This document shows positions 10,732-19,122 of a stretch of 64,000 nucleotides of DNA, in pieces (the stretch's first letter is position 1; the number at the start of each line of letters is the position of its first letter). Position numbers and translations under genes: made by a program. The notes beneath the pieces were generated by a model. The model was not told the origin of the DNA, did not search any database, and saw only the letters and a program-made list of their open reading frames with translations. The DNA lies in assembly GCF_021568775.1 (NCBI RefSeq), contig NZ_JAKGSG010000034.1, forward strand, positions 154,570 through 218,569, in the 5' to 3' direction. This stretch comes from Antribacter soli (GTDB taxonomy: Bacteria > Actinomycetota > Actinomycetes > Actinomycetales > Cellulomonadaceae).

Positions 10732-11614
10732 CCGTGTCCCCGGCGACCCACACCGTTCCGTCCTCCGTCTTCTCCAGGTAGACCCGACCCCGGCGACCGA
10801 GCACCGTGCCCTGCGCGGCGACGTAGCGGGCAGGGAGCTCGCCGCCCGCGAGCCACTCGGCCAGGCCCGCGTTGAGGCTCCCCGTGACCGGGTCCTCCGG
10901 GACGGCCAGCGCGGGCACGAACGCCCGCACCTCCACGTCGGCGCCAAGACGCTCACGGTCGGCCGCGGTGTGCCTACCGACCACGCCGATCTTGAGCTCG
11001 CCGAACGCGGCGAAGTCGGGGCGCAGCTCCAGCACCGCGGCCGCGTCCCGCAGCCGCACACCGATCCACCCCGGGCCGTTGTCGATCCACTCGGCCGCGA
11101 GGATCTCGTCCACCGGCAGGCGCAGCGCGCGGGCCACCTGCTCGACCACTTCCGGCCCCGCCTCGCCCGACCGCAGGAGCGGCGGGCCGGCGAACGCGAG
11201 GCGCGTGCCGCCGCCCTCACCCCACGAGGTGTCCTCGCTGCGCTGAGGTACTTCGCGGGGACCCCGAGGATCGGGCACCGTGAGCCGGCGCAGCCGGACC
11301 AGGCCGACGCCGCACTCCTGGACCACGTCCTGCCCGGCGGGCGTGCCGCCCGCCTCCAGCCACGCGTGGGCGCTGCCCAGCGTGGGGTGGCCCGCGAACG
11401 GGAGCTCGCCGCCCGGGGTCCAGATGCGCAGGCGGTAGTCGGCAGCAGGGTCCGTGGGCGCGAGGAGGAACGTCGTCTCCGACAGGTTCGTCCAGCGGGC
11501 GAACGCCGCCATCTGCTCGTCGGTGAGGCCGTCACCGCCGTGCACCACGGCCACGGGGTTGCCGCCCGTCGCGGTTCCGGAGAAGACGTCGACCTGGCGG
11601 AAGGCGAGAGGCAT
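10700..11614 (-). CDS. PhzF-family isomerase/epimerase
   Basis: 304 residues. The diaminopimelate-epimerase-like PhzF fold is recognised from QVDVFSGTATGGNPVAVV at the start, the catalytic glutamate in NLSETTFLL, and the FAGHPTLGSAHAWL substrate loop. PhzF enzymes isomerise 2,3-dihydro-3-hydroxyanthranilate in phenazine synthesis, but there are no other phenazine genes nearby, so this is one of the many orphan family members. The ATG start lies 28 bp from the divergent aldo/keto reductase; the two genes share a very short promoter gap. The C-terminus overlaps the DUF418 gene on the other strand. Confidence 0.85.
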   Translation of the reverse strand: MPLAFRQVDVFSGTATGGNPVAVVHGGDGLTDEQMAAFARWTNLSETTFLLAPTDPAADYRLRIWTPGGELPFAGHPTLGSAHAWLEAGGTPAGQDVVQECGVGLVRLRRLTVPDPRGPREVPQRSEDTSWGEGGGTRLAFAGPPLLRSGEAGPEVVEQVARALRLPVDEILAAEWIDNGPGWIGVRLRDAAAVLELRPDFAAFGELKIGVVGRHTAADRERLGADVEVRAFVPALAVPEDPVTGSLNAGLAEWLAGGELPARYVAAQGTVLGRRGRVYLEKTEDGTVWVAGDTVTTVQGTVSL

Positions 11615-11642
11615 GGCCCCACGGTAGTCATAGGGTCGGACC

Positions 11643-12605
11643 ATGACCGACACCACCGTGCCCCTCCGCCGTCTGGGCCGTACCGGGCTCTCCGTGTCCG
11701 CCGTCGGGCTCGGCTGCAACAACCTCGGCCGCCCGGGCACCGCGACCGAGACAGAAGAGGGCACCACCGCCCTGATCGACGCCGCGATCGAGGCCGGCAT
11801 CACGCTCTACGACACCGCCGACGTGTACGGCGGCCGCCCCGGCCGGTCCGAGGAGCTGCTCGGCGCTGCGCTCAAGGGCCGGCGCGACGACGTCGTGGTC
11901 GCCACCAAGTTCGGCGGCGACCTGCGCGGCGCGAACGGCCCGGACTTCGGGGCCCGCGGGTCGCGCCGGTACGTCGTGCGCGCCGTCGAGGCGTCGCTGC
12001 GCCGCCTGCAGACCGACTGGATCGACCTGTACCAGTACCACTGGCCCGACGGCGCCACCCCGTTCGACGAGACCCTGTCCGCGCTCGACGACCTCGTGCG
12101 GGCCGGCAAGGTGCGTTACGTGGGGAACTCCAACCTGCGCGGCTGGCAGGTCGCCGAGACCGAGCACCTCGGTCGGGCGATCGGGACGCGGTTCGTCTCC
12201 GCCCAGAACGAGTACTCGCTCCTCGCGCGCGGCATCGAGAAGGAGGTGCTGCCCGCCGCCGAGGCGTACGGGCTCGGCCTGCTGCCGTACTTCCCGCTCG
12301 CCAGCGGGCTGCTGACCGGCAAGTACGCCGCCGGGTTCGCGCCGGCCGGGTCGCGGCTCGCCGCGCGGCCCGAGCGACTCGCCGCCGCCCCGTGGGAGGC
12401 CCTCGCGCGGCTGCACGCGTTCTGCGAGGTGCGCGGCATCGAGGAGGTCGACGTGGCGTTCTCCTGGCTGCTCTCGCGGCCCGCCGTGTCGTCCGTCATC
12501 GCCGGCGCCACGACGCCCGAGCAGGTGCGCCGCAACGCGCGCGCCTGGTCCTGGGCGCCCTCGGCGGAGGACCTGGCCGAGCTGGACGAGATCTTCCCGG
12601 CCTGA
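11643..12605 (+). CDS. Aldo/keto reductase
   Basis: 320 residues with the NADPH-dependent AKR barrel. The catalytic tetrad is visible: Asp and Tyr in LYDTADVYGG, Lys in VVVATKFGG and His in LYQYHWPDG. The C-terminal SSVIAGATTPEQVRRNA segment matches the AKR cofactor-clamping region. It most resembles the AKR11/YhdN-like general oxidoreductases of actinobacteria. Cytoplasmic; the physiological carbonyl substrate is unknown. The esterase gene follows after 16 bp and may be cotranscribed. Confidence 0.9.
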   Translation: MTDTTVPLRRLGRTGLSVSAVGLGCNNLGRPGTATETEEGTTALIDAAIEAGITLYDTADVYGGRPGRSEELLGAALKGRRDDVVVATKFGGDLRGANGPDFGARGSRRYVVRAVEASLRRLQTDWIDLYQYHWPDGATPFDETLSALDDLVRAGKVRYVGNSNLRGWQVAETEHLGRAIGTRFVSAQNEYSLLARGIEKEVLPAAEAYGLGLLPYFPLASGLLTGKYAAGFAPAGSRLAARPERLAAAPWEALARLHAFCEVRGIEEVDVAFSWLLSRPAVSSVIAGATTPEQVRRNARAWSWAPSAEDLAELDEIFPA

Positions 12606-12621
12606 GACGGAGGCGGACGCG

Positions 12622-13464
12622 ATGCGAAGAGCGTGGTCGGTCATGGCGGCGGCCCTGCTCCTCGCCGCGTGCACGGGACCGGCCGAGCCGGACGGCGCCG
12701 CGCCCTCCCCCGGCCCGGCGCTCACCCGGGCCGCCGGCGTCGACCTGCCCGCCGGTGACACCACCGTCGAGCTGGACGGGGGCCCACGGACGTACACCGT
12801 GCACGTCCCCGAGACGCTCGGCGGCCCCGCCCCGCTGGTGCTCGCGCTGCACCCGCTCTCCGGGTCCGGCGCCCAGCTCCAGGCCTTGTCCGGCTGGGAC
12901 GACCTGGCCGACGCCGAGGGCTTCGTCGTCGTCTACCCCGACGGCATCGGCGGATCGTGGAACGCCGGCGGGTGCTGCGGTGCCGCCGTCCAGCAGCAGG
13001 TCGACGACGTCGCCTTCCTCACCGCGGTCCTGGTCCAGGTCGAGGCGAGCCTCGACATCGACCCCGACCGCGTCTACGTCACTGGCTTCTCGAACGGCGC
13101 CATGATGTCGTACCGCCTCGCCTGCGAGACCAGCCGCTTCGCCGCCCTCGCACCGGTGGGCGGCGACCTGCGTGTCCCGTGCGCCGACCCTCAGCCGGCA
13201 TCGGTGCTGCACGTGCACGGCCTCGCGGACAGCGTGGTCCCGTTCCAGAGCTCCGACACCCCCTGGCTCGAGGCCGGCGAGTGCGGCGAGGCCGTCGCCA
13301 CGGCCGTCGGCCCCGTGCACACGAGCACCGCCGCGTGCGCCGACGACCGCACGGTCGAGGTCGTCACCCTCACCGGGGTCGGCCACGTCTGGCCGTCCAC
13401 GGCCGACGGGTTCGACACGCTGTCCGCGGTCTGGGCCTTCTTCGAGGAGCACCCCGCGCCCTGA
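12622..13464 (+). CDS. Secreted lipoprotein esterase, PHB-depolymerase (LpqC) family
   Basis: 280 residues. The N-terminus MRRAWSVMAAALLLAAC is a lipoprotein signal with lipobox LAAC, so the mature protein should be lipid-anchored outside the membrane. The alpha/beta hydrolase is clear: HPLSGSGAQ oxyanion region, GFSNGAMMSY nucleophile elbow with catalytic Ser, the HGLADSVVPF segment carrying the acid, and the catalytic His in GVGHVWP. The family includes feruloyl/acetyl-xylan esterases and short-chain PHB depolymerases; a role in releasing esters from plant or microbial polymers is likely but not proven. It begins 16 bp after the aldo/keto reductase. Confidence 0.85.
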   Translation: MRRAWSVMAAALLLAACTGPAEPDGAAPSPGPALTRAAGVDLPAGDTTVELDGGPRTYTVHVPETLGGPAPLVLALHPLSGSGAQLQALSGWDDLADAEGFVVVYPDGIGGSWNAGGCCGAAVQQQVDDVAFLTAVLVQVEASLDIDPDRVYVTGFSNGAMMSYRLACETSRFAALAPVGGDLRVPCADPQPASVLHVHGLADSVVPFQSSDTPWLEAGECGEAVATAVGPVHTSTAACADDRTVEVVTLTGVGHVWPSTADGFDTLSAVWAFFEEHPAP

Positions 13465-13511
13465 GGGCCCCCGGGTCCGGCCCCGTCCGGCGCAGCACCT
13501 ACCCTGGACGG

Positions 13512-14447
13512 GTGACCACGACCCTGCCCGAGGCGTCCGCACGCGGTGCGCGGGACGTCGTCGTGCACCCGGTCGAGGCGTGGGAGGCGCTCGCGGAAGC
13601 GCACGCCGCACGCGCCGACGTGCTCACGGCCGTCTGGCGCGAGGCCCGCGCCGCGGGCCGCAAGCACGCGATCGAGGACTTCCTCTTCACGTACTACCCC
13701 ACCCGCGCGGCGCAGCTGCGCCGCTGGCACCCCGGTCCCGGAGTGGTTCTCACGCTGCCCGACGCCGGTGGCTCGCCCGAGGCCGACGACCGCACCTCCT
13801 GGCGGTGGTACCGCCAGGACGCGGGAGCCGTGACGCTGGACGTCGCGGCGTACCTCGCCGACCGGGGCGACACCGTGCGGTACGTGCGGTCCCTGCTGAC
13901 GGCGACGGCATCGCGGCCGGGGACCTTCGGCTGCTTCGGCCTGCACGAGTGGGCGATGGTCTACGGCGACCGCGCGGCCGGTCGCGACCACCGGCACCCG
14001 CTCCCCCTGCGGCTCGGGCACGACGGGACGGACGCCGTGGTGGAGTCGCACCCCGTGCGGTGCTCGCACTTCGACGCGTACCGGTTCTTCACGCCCGAGG
14101 CGACGGACCGCAACCAGCTCCGGCCGACGCGGGCCGCGCAGGTCGCGATGGAGCAGCCCGGCTGCCTGCACGCCAACATGGACCTCTACAAGTGGTGCCT
14201 CAAGCTGGGCCCCGGCGTGCCGGGCGACCTGCTGCTCGATGCCTTCGAGCTGGCCCGCGACATCCGCTGGACCGACATGGCGGCCTCCCCCTACGACGTC
14301 TCCGCCTACGGGGTCGAGGCCGTCGAGATCGAGACACCGGACGGCAAGGCGGAGTACGTCCGCCGCCAGCGGGACTACGCCGAGCGCGCGGACGCCCTGC
14401 GCCATCGGATCATCGACACCTGCGACAGGCTGCTCCAGCACGCCTGA
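13512..14447 (+). CDS. Conserved actinobacterial protein, commonly named 3-methyladenine DNA glycosylase
   Basis: 311 residues from GTG (VTTTLPEASARG). It matches, by memory of the family, a conserved actinobacterial protein with the motifs FLFTYYPTRAAQLRRWHPG, HANMDLYKWCLKLGP and ELARDIRWTDM. Databases often label it 3-methyladenine DNA glycosylase, but I see no HhH-GPD or MPG fold signature, so the name should be treated as unproven. No signal peptide or membrane helix. It follows the esterase by 47 bp on the same strand but need not be in one operon with it. Confidence 0.7.
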   Translation: MTTTLPEASARGARDVVVHPVEAWEALAEAHAARADVLTAVWREARAAGRKHAIEDFLFTYYPTRAAQLRRWHPGPGVVLTLPDAGGSPEADDRTSWRWYRQDAGAVTLDVAAYLADRGDTVRYVRSLLTATASRPGTFGCFGLHEWAMVYGDRAAGRDHRHPLPLRLGHDGTDAVVESHPVRCSHFDAYRFFTPEATDRNQLRPTRAAQVAMEQPGCLHANMDLYKWCLKLGPGVPGDLLLDAFELARDIRWTDMAASPYDVSAYGVEAVEIETPDGKAEYVRRQRDYAERADALRHRIIDTCDRLLQHA

Positions 14448-14501
14448 CTCGGGCTACAGAGACGCCGGGCGTGTCAGTGGTGCCTGGCACGATCCGACTC
14501 C

Positions 14502-15041
14502 ATGACGACAGACGAGTTCTGGGCCCTGGTCGAACAGGCCCGTTCGGCCGTGCCTGACCCGGCCGACGCCGACGAGGTCGCGGCTGAGGCCGCCCGGATC
14601 CTGGCCTCCCGGCCCGAGCCGGAGATCCTCGGTGCCGAACGCGCACTGACCGAGCTGATGCACGCCTCGTACCGCACGGACCTGTGGGCGGCGGCCTACA
14701 CGATCAACGGCGGCTGTTCCGACGACGGCTTCGACTACTTCCGCGGGTGGCTGATCGCGCAGGGCCGCACCGCCTTCGAGCGCGCGGTCGCCGATCCCGA
14801 CTCGCTCGCTCACGTGCCCGCGGTGCAGGTCGCGATCAGTGACGAGGAGTACCTCGAGGGTGAGTCGATGACGGCGCTCGCGTGGACCGCCTGGGAGCTC
14901 ACGACCGGCGACGAGAACCTGCCCGAGGACGAGGAGGACGAGCCCGGCAGGCTTCCCGACCTGCTCGACTGGTTCGACTTCGACGACGCAGACGAGGTCG
15001 CCCGCCGCCTGCCCGCCCTCAGCGTTCTGGTCGAGGGCTGA
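14502..15041 (+). CDS. DUF4240 family protein
   Basis: 179 residues, strongly acidic at the C-terminus (EDEEDEPG). The MTTDEFWALVEQAR start and the central INGGCSDDGFDYFRGWLI motif are characteristic of DUF4240, a family of small cytoplasmic proteins without known function. It lies 54 bp after the preceding gene. Nothing in the neighbourhood points to a role. Confidence 0.8.
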   Translation: MTTDEFWALVEQARSAVPDPADADEVAAEAARILASRPEPEILGAERALTELMHASYRTDLWAAAYTINGGCSDDGFDYFRGWLIAQGRTAFERAVADPDSLAHVPAVQVAISDEEYLEGESMTALAWTAWELTTGDENLPEDEEDEPGRLPDLLDWFDFDDADEVARRLPALSVLVEG

Positions 15042-15205
15042 GCAGCGGGCGGCCGCACACGGGAGGCCCTGCGGCGCGGCTACGCACCCCCGCGTATACG
15101 AGTTCACCCTAATTGTCACCGACGCGAACTTTTCCTACGGTCATGGAGCACGACCTCTGCAAGGAGGAGGCCAGGAAACCTTCACGAGACAATGAGGTGA
15201 GCCCC

Positions 15206-15982
15206 ATGAGAGCCCTCCTGCACGCCACCCTGCCACGGCTGTTGCTCGCAGCCTTCGCCGTGGTCGCTCTCGCGGCCGCGGCGCTGTTCACCAGCGCCGT
15301 CGCCGCGCCGCCCGAGCTCACGCCTTCCGCGTCGGCCCACGGCTGGATCACGTCGCCGCCCAGCCGGCAGGACCACTGCGCCAAGCACACGGTCACCTGG
15401 AGCTGCGACGGCGTCGAGTACGAGCCGCAGAGCGTCGAGTCCAGCAAGGGCTCCTTGCTCTGCTCAGGCGGCACCCGGTTCGTCACCCTGGACGACAACG
15501 CGCTCGCCTGGCCCCGGACCACCGTCGCGAGCAGTCAGACCTTCACCTGGACGCTGACCGCCCGGCACCGCACGTCCACGTGGGAGTACTTCGTGGACGG
15601 GCAGCTCTTCAAGACCGTCAACGACAACGGCGCCACACCCGGCGCGACGGTGACCCACACGCTCACCGGTCTGCCCTCCGGCAACCACACGATCCTCGCC
15701 CGCTGGAACGTGTACGACACCAACAACGCCTTCTACGCGTGCGTCGACGTGAACGTCGGGGGGTCGGGCAACCCCAGCCCGACACCGACACCGACGCCAA
15801 CCCCCACGACCCCGCCGACAGGCTCGTGCGACTACCCGGCGTGGAGCGCCACCACCACCTACGTGAGCGGCGACCTGGTGGCGTACCAGGGTCGTGAGTA
15901 CCGGGCCAGGTGGTGGACCATCGCCGAGATCCCGTCGCAGAGCGGCGAGTGGGGCGTCTGGGCAGACCTCGGCGTCTGCTGA
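15206..15982 (+). CDS. AA10 lytic polysaccharide monooxygenase with CBM5/12
   Basis: 258 residues, secreted. After a long signal the mature enzyme should begin at His45 (ASA|HGWITSPPSR). The copper histidine brace is His45 and His121 (LTARHRTS), with the axial Phe176 in NAFYACVDVNV, as in chitin-active CBP21. A PTPTPTPT linker (about 187-205) leads to a CBM5/12 (SCDYPAWSA, YVSGDLVAYQGREY, RWWT). The enzyme oxidatively cleaves crystalline chitin or cellulose and the CBM suggests chitin. The ATG at 15206 is preceded by GAGGTGA at five bases; the frame also allows a GTG nine bases earlier. The 160-bp upstream region holds a second strong AAGGAGGAGG without a start behind it. A possible earlier cleavage after AVAA (residue 34) is discussed in the findings. 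Confidence 0.92.
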   Translation: MRALLHATLPRLLLAAFAVVALAAAALFTSAVAAPPELTPSASAHGWITSPPSRQDHCAKHTVTWSCDGVEYEPQSVESSKGSLLCSGGTRFVTLDDNALAWPRTTVASSQTFTWTLTARHRTSTWEYFVDGQLFKTVNDNGATPGATVTHTLTGLPSGNHTILARWNVYDTNNAFYACVDVNVGGSGNPSPTPTPTPTPTTPPTGSCDYPAWSATTTYVSGDLVAYQGREYRARWWTIAEIPSQSGEWGVWADLGVC

Positions 15983-16081
15983 CGCCCGCCGGAGCGGCCG
16001 TCCGGGGGCCCGCACCACGCCCGTGAACTGCTATCACCGGCGCGGTGCGAGGCCCCCGGCGCGCCATGCAAGGATGTCGGC

Positions 16082-16873
16082 GTGTCGCGAGCACTCCTCG
16101 GTGTCCGGCCAGCGCCCGTCGAGGTGCCGCCGGCCGTGCGAGCCCTCACCGGCTGGGCCGTTGTTACCCCCGTGTGGCGCAACGAGCTGGGCGGCCTGAC
16201 CTTCCGCCTGGACGAGCCGGGTCGTGCCCTGCGACGCGCCCGCTACCTCAAGTGGGTGCCGCGCGGCAGCGCCTGCCCGGACCCGGCCGCCGAGGGGGAC
16301 CGGCTGCACTGGGCGGGCCCCCATGCCGCCGTGCCGCGCGTGCTGTACCAGGGCCTGCGGCCCGAGGGGGCCTACCTCGTCACGGAGGCGATCGACGCGA
16401 CGTCGGCGATCGAGCAGCACTGGGTCGCCCGGCGCGAGCACGCGGCGCGGGTGATCGGCGCGGGCCTGCGCTTCCTGCACGACTCCCTGCCGGTCGACGG
16501 CTGCCCCTTCGACTGGTCGGCCGCCTCCCGCGCGGCCGCCCTGCCGGCGCGCGTCCGCCGTCGGCTACCGCCGGCGCCCGAGCCGGACCTGCTCGTGGTC
16601 TGCCACGGCGACGCCACCGTGCCGAACACCCTCCTGCGCGACGACGGGACGTTCGCCGCGCACGTCGACGTCGGCGAGCTCGGCGTCGCGGACCGCTGGG
16701 CCGACATCGCCGTGACGACCCGCAGCGTCACCCGCCGTTACGGACCGGGCCTGGAGGACGTGGTCCTGGAGGCCTACGGCGTCGGACCGGACCCGCTGCG
16801 CACCGCCTACTACCGCCGCCTGTGGGACGCGGTCGAGACGTGGCGCCTCGGGCGGGTCCGCTCGGCAGGTTGA
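16082..16873 (+). CDS. APH(3')-like phosphotransferase, copy 1
   Basis: 263 residues from GTG. The aminoglycoside-phosphotransferase kinase core is present: a nucleotide-site lysine in YLKWVP (Lys57), catalytic loop VCHGDATVPNTLL (Asp177, Asn182) and metal-binding Asp196 in HVDVGELGVADRWADIA. The order HGD...N...D-x-G-x-L-G-V-A-D-R is that of APH(3') rather than of fructosamine kinases. It is followed after 19 bp by a paralogue with the same layout. Compared with that copy, the linker before the catalytic loop is shorter. Possible roles are aminoglycoside phosphorylation or phosphorylation of an unknown small hydroxyl compound; resistance is not shown by sequence. Confidence 0.82.
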   Translation: MSRALLGVRPAPVEVPPAVRALTGWAVVTPVWRNELGGLTFRLDEPGRALRRARYLKWVPRGSACPDPAAEGDRLHWAGPHAAVPRVLYQGLRPEGAYLVTEAIDATSAIEQHWVARREHAARVIGAGLRFLHDSLPVDGCPFDWSAASRAAALPARVRRRLPPAPEPDLLVVCHGDATVPNTLLRDDGTFAAHVDVGELGVADRWADIAVTTRSVTRRYGPGLEDVVLEAYGVGPDPLRTAYYRRLWDAVETWRLGRVRSAG

Positions 16874-16892
16874 GACGTGCCAGGATCGTGAT

Positions 16893-17711
16893 GTGACCGC
16901 ACCCGTCCTCTCGGAGATCCCCGTCGGCCCCGTCGCGGTCCCGCCGCAGGTCGGCGCACTCGCGGGCGACGACCTGATCACCCCGGTCTGGCGCAACCAG
17001 CTCGGCGGCCTCACGTTCCGCCTGGACCCGCCGGACACCTCGGGTGCGCACGCGCGGTTCGTCAAGTGGTCGCCGACGTCGGCCGGGCTGGACCTGCGGC
17101 ACGAGGCCGGACGGCTCGCGTGGGCGGCCTCGTGGACGCCGGTGCCGCGCGTGCTCGACTCCGGCGAGGACGAGGCGGGCCAGTGGCTGGTGACCGCCGC
17201 GCTCGAGGCGAGCTCCGCCGTCGTGCCGCGGTGGCAGGCCCGGCCCGAGACCGCCGCCCGGGCGATCGGGGCCGGGCTGCGCGCCCTGCACGACGCCCTG
17301 CCCGTGGCGGAGTGCCCGTTCACGTGGAGCGCCGAGGAGCGCGTGGCGCGGGCGGAGGCGCGGTTCGCCGCGGGCGAGGGGCCCGAGGCGTGGGCGGCCG
17401 AGCACCAGCACCTGACCGCCGCCGAGGCGCGCGCCCGGCTGGCCGACGTGCCCGACCTGACAGGCCCGGTCGTCTGTCACGGCGACGCCTGCGCGCCGAA
17501 CACGCTCCTCGCCGAGGACGGGTCCTGGGCCGCGCACGTGGACCTCGGGCGCCTCGGCGTGGCGGACCCGTGGGCGGACCTGGCCGTCGCCACCTGGAGC
17601 ACCGAGTGGAACTACGGCCCCGGGTACGACCACCTCGTGTACGAGGCGTACGGCGTCGAGCCGGACCCGGAGCGGATCGCCTGGTACCGGCTGCTGTGGG
17701 ACCTGTCCTGA
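16893..17711 (+). CDS. APH(3')-like phosphotransferase, copy 2
   Basis: 272 residues from GTG, a tandem paralogue of the preceding gene; shared blocks include TPVWRN-LGGLTFRLD, RAIGAGLR-LHD, VCHGDAC-PNTLL, HVDLGRLGVADPWADLAVAT and EAYGVEPDP. Catalytic residues HGD...N and D-L-G are intact. The extra stretch between the WSAEERVARAE segment and the catalytic loop makes it closer to the normal APH(3') length. The last codons (LLWDLS) align with the family end, so it is complete. The stop codon lies inside a 25-bp element that is repeated 60 bp downstream. Confidence 0.82.
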   Translation: MTAPVLSEIPVGPVAVPPQVGALAGDDLITPVWRNQLGGLTFRLDPPDTSGAHARFVKWSPTSAGLDLRHEAGRLAWAASWTPVPRVLDSGEDEAGQWLVTAALEASSAVVPRWQARPETAARAIGAGLRALHDALPVAECPFTWSAEERVARAEARFAAGEGPEAWAAEHQHLTAAEARARLADVPDLTGPVVCHGDACAPNTLLAEDGSWAAHVDLGRLGVADPWADLAVATWSTEWNYGPGYDHLVYEAYGVEPDPERIAWYRLLWDLS

Positions 17712-17791
17712 GGCAGGCCTCCTGCGAGGGTCCAGGCGAACCAAGATCGGCGGAGGCCAGGACGGCCCTGAGGCAGGCCTCCCGCGAGGGT
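17707..17791 (+). repeat. Two 25-bp direct repeats, 60 bp apart
   Basis: The unit CCTGAGGCAGGCCTCCTGCG with its next five bases (17707-17731) recurs at 17767-17791 with one mismatch. The first copy overlaps the TGA of the kinase gene, the second ends 4 bp before the convergent ybaK stop. Each unit contains a small GAGG-CAGG-CCTC hairpin. It may be a local duplication of the gene end; no transposase is near. Confidence 0.75.
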
Positions 17792-17795
17792 GAGG

Positions 17796-18305
17796 TCAGT
17801 CCCTAGCGATCGGCGCCGTCGTGCCGCCCGTGAGGCGCAACAGGTCCCCGGGAGCGAGCCCGACGTCGAGGCCGCGCCGCCCGCCGGAGACGTACACGAC
17901 GTCGTAGGCCTCGGCCGAGTCGTCGAGGACCGTGGCGTGCCGCTGCTTCTGGCCGAGCGGCGAGATGCCGCCCACCACGTACCCGGTGGCACGCTCGGCC
18001 GACGCCGGCTCGGCCATGATCGCCTTCTTGCCGCCCGCCGCCTTCGCGAGCGCCTTGAGGTCGAGCTTTCGGTCCACGGGGACGATGCCCACGACGAGCC
18101 GCCCGTCCACGTCGGCCAGCAGCGTCTTGAAGACCTGCGTGGCAGTCACCCCGATCGCCGCGGCGGCCTCGAGGCCGTAGCCGAGGTCGCTGCCCGGGTC
18201 GTGCTCGTACGGGTGGAGCGTGTGCGCGACGCCTGCCTTCTCGAGGGCGACGATCGCCGGGGTGCCGCCGTGAGTGCCGGAGGCGTGCTTGCTCTTCTTG
18301 GCCAC
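17796..18305 (-). CDS. ybaK: Cys-tRNA(Pro)/Cys-tRNA(Cys) deacylase YbaK
   Basis: 169 residues. The YbaK fold is recognised from HTLHPYEHDPGSDLGYGLEAAAAIG, the catalytic lysine in VFKTLLADVDG, the GIVPVDRKLDLKALAKAAG segment and the conserved GYVVGGISPLGQKQRH motif. It hydrolyses cysteine mischarged onto tRNA-Pro by prolyl-tRNA synthetase in the cytoplasm. The lysine-rich MAKKSKHASGTHGG start is usual in actinobacterial copies. Convergent with the kinase pair and divergent from the TauE-like gene (57-bp gap). Confidence 0.92.
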   Translation of the reverse strand: MAKKSKHASGTHGGTPAIVALEKAGVAHTLHPYEHDPGSDLGYGLEAAAAIGVTATQVFKTLLADVDGRLVVGIVPVDRKLDLKALAKAAGGKKAIMAEPASAERATGYVVGGISPLGQKQRHATVLDDSAEAYDVVYVSGGRRGLDVGLAPGDLLRLTGGTTAPIARD

Positions 18306-18362
18306 GGCCCGATTCTCCCCCGGCCCGACGGGTGCCGCGCAGCCCTCGCGTACGGTGGGGTC

Positions 18363-19118
18363 GTGCTCGCCCTCCTCATCCTGGCTTGTGTGGTGGGCGG
18401 GGCCCTCCAGCGCGTGACCGGGATGGGCTTCGGCCTGGTCGCCGGGCCGTTCATCGTGCTCCTCGTCGGGCCGCTCGAGGGCGTGCTGCTGGTGAACCTC
18501 GTGGGCGCGGGGAGCGCGCTGCTGATCCTCGCGCGGGTCTCGCGGGGCGTGGACTGGCGCCGGTACGCGTGGCTCGCGACGGGCTCGGTCACAGCGAGCG
18601 TGCCCGCGGCGCTGCTCCTGCGGCAGGCGAGCGGACCCGTGCTGGAGGCCACCGTGGGGCTGGTCGTGGTGCTCGCGATGACGCTCGCCCTCGTCACCTC
18701 GCGGCTGGCCGGGAGCGAGCGCCGGTTCCGCACGGAGGCGCGCCCGCCGCTGCTGCTCACCGGGCTGGCGAGCGGCTTCGGGAGCGTCGCGGCGGGCGTC
18801 GGCGGGCCTCCGCTGGCTGTCTACGCGGTCCTGGACCGGTGGGACACGCTGCGGTTCGCGGCCACGGCGCAGCCGTTCTTCCTGACGAACGCGGTCGCTG
18901 CCATCGTGGCGAAGCTGGTGTTCACGGATGCGTCGTTCCCCGCGCTGTCCGCGTGGGAGTGGGCGGCGATCGCGGTCGCCGCGGCCGCCGGGATCGGGCT
19001 GGGCGAGCTGCTCGCACCGCGCTTGTCCCGCGAGGCCACGCGCCGGGTCCTGGTGGTCCTCGCCTATGCGGGCGGGGTCGCGACCCTGGTGCGTGGCCTC
19101 GCGGGCTCGTTCGCCTGA
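18363..19118 (+). CDS. TauE/SafE-family membrane exporter
   Basis: 251 residues from GTG. About eight hydrophobic helices arranged as two similar halves; the family motif occurs in GALQRVTGMGFGLVAGPF in the first half and GFGSVAAGVGGPPLAVYAVL in the second. TauE/SafE proteins export or import sulfite, sulfoacetate or related organic anions across the cytoplasmic membrane. No sulfur-metabolism gene is adjacent, so the substrate is open. The frame remains open upstream, but the first helix begins at the GTG. Its stop lies 4 bp from that of the convergent lipase. Confidence 0.87.
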   Translation: MLALLILACVVGGALQRVTGMGFGLVAGPFIVLLVGPLEGVLLVNLVGAGSALLILARVSRGVDWRRYAWLATGSVTASVPAALLLRQASGPVLEATVGLVVVLAMTLALVTSRLAGSERRFRTEARPPLLLTGLASGFGSVAAGVGGPPLAVYAVLDRWDTLRFAATAQPFFLTNAVAAIVAKLVFTDASFPALSAWEWAAIAVAAAAGIGLGELLAPRLSREATRRVLVVLAYAGGVATLVRGLAGSFA

Positions 19119-19122
19119 GCGG

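Noticed and set aside
10700..11614. Phenazine biosynthesis locus suggested by the PhzF protein
   Set aside because: No phzA/B/D/E/G homologue in the window; PhzF-like proteins are common orphans.
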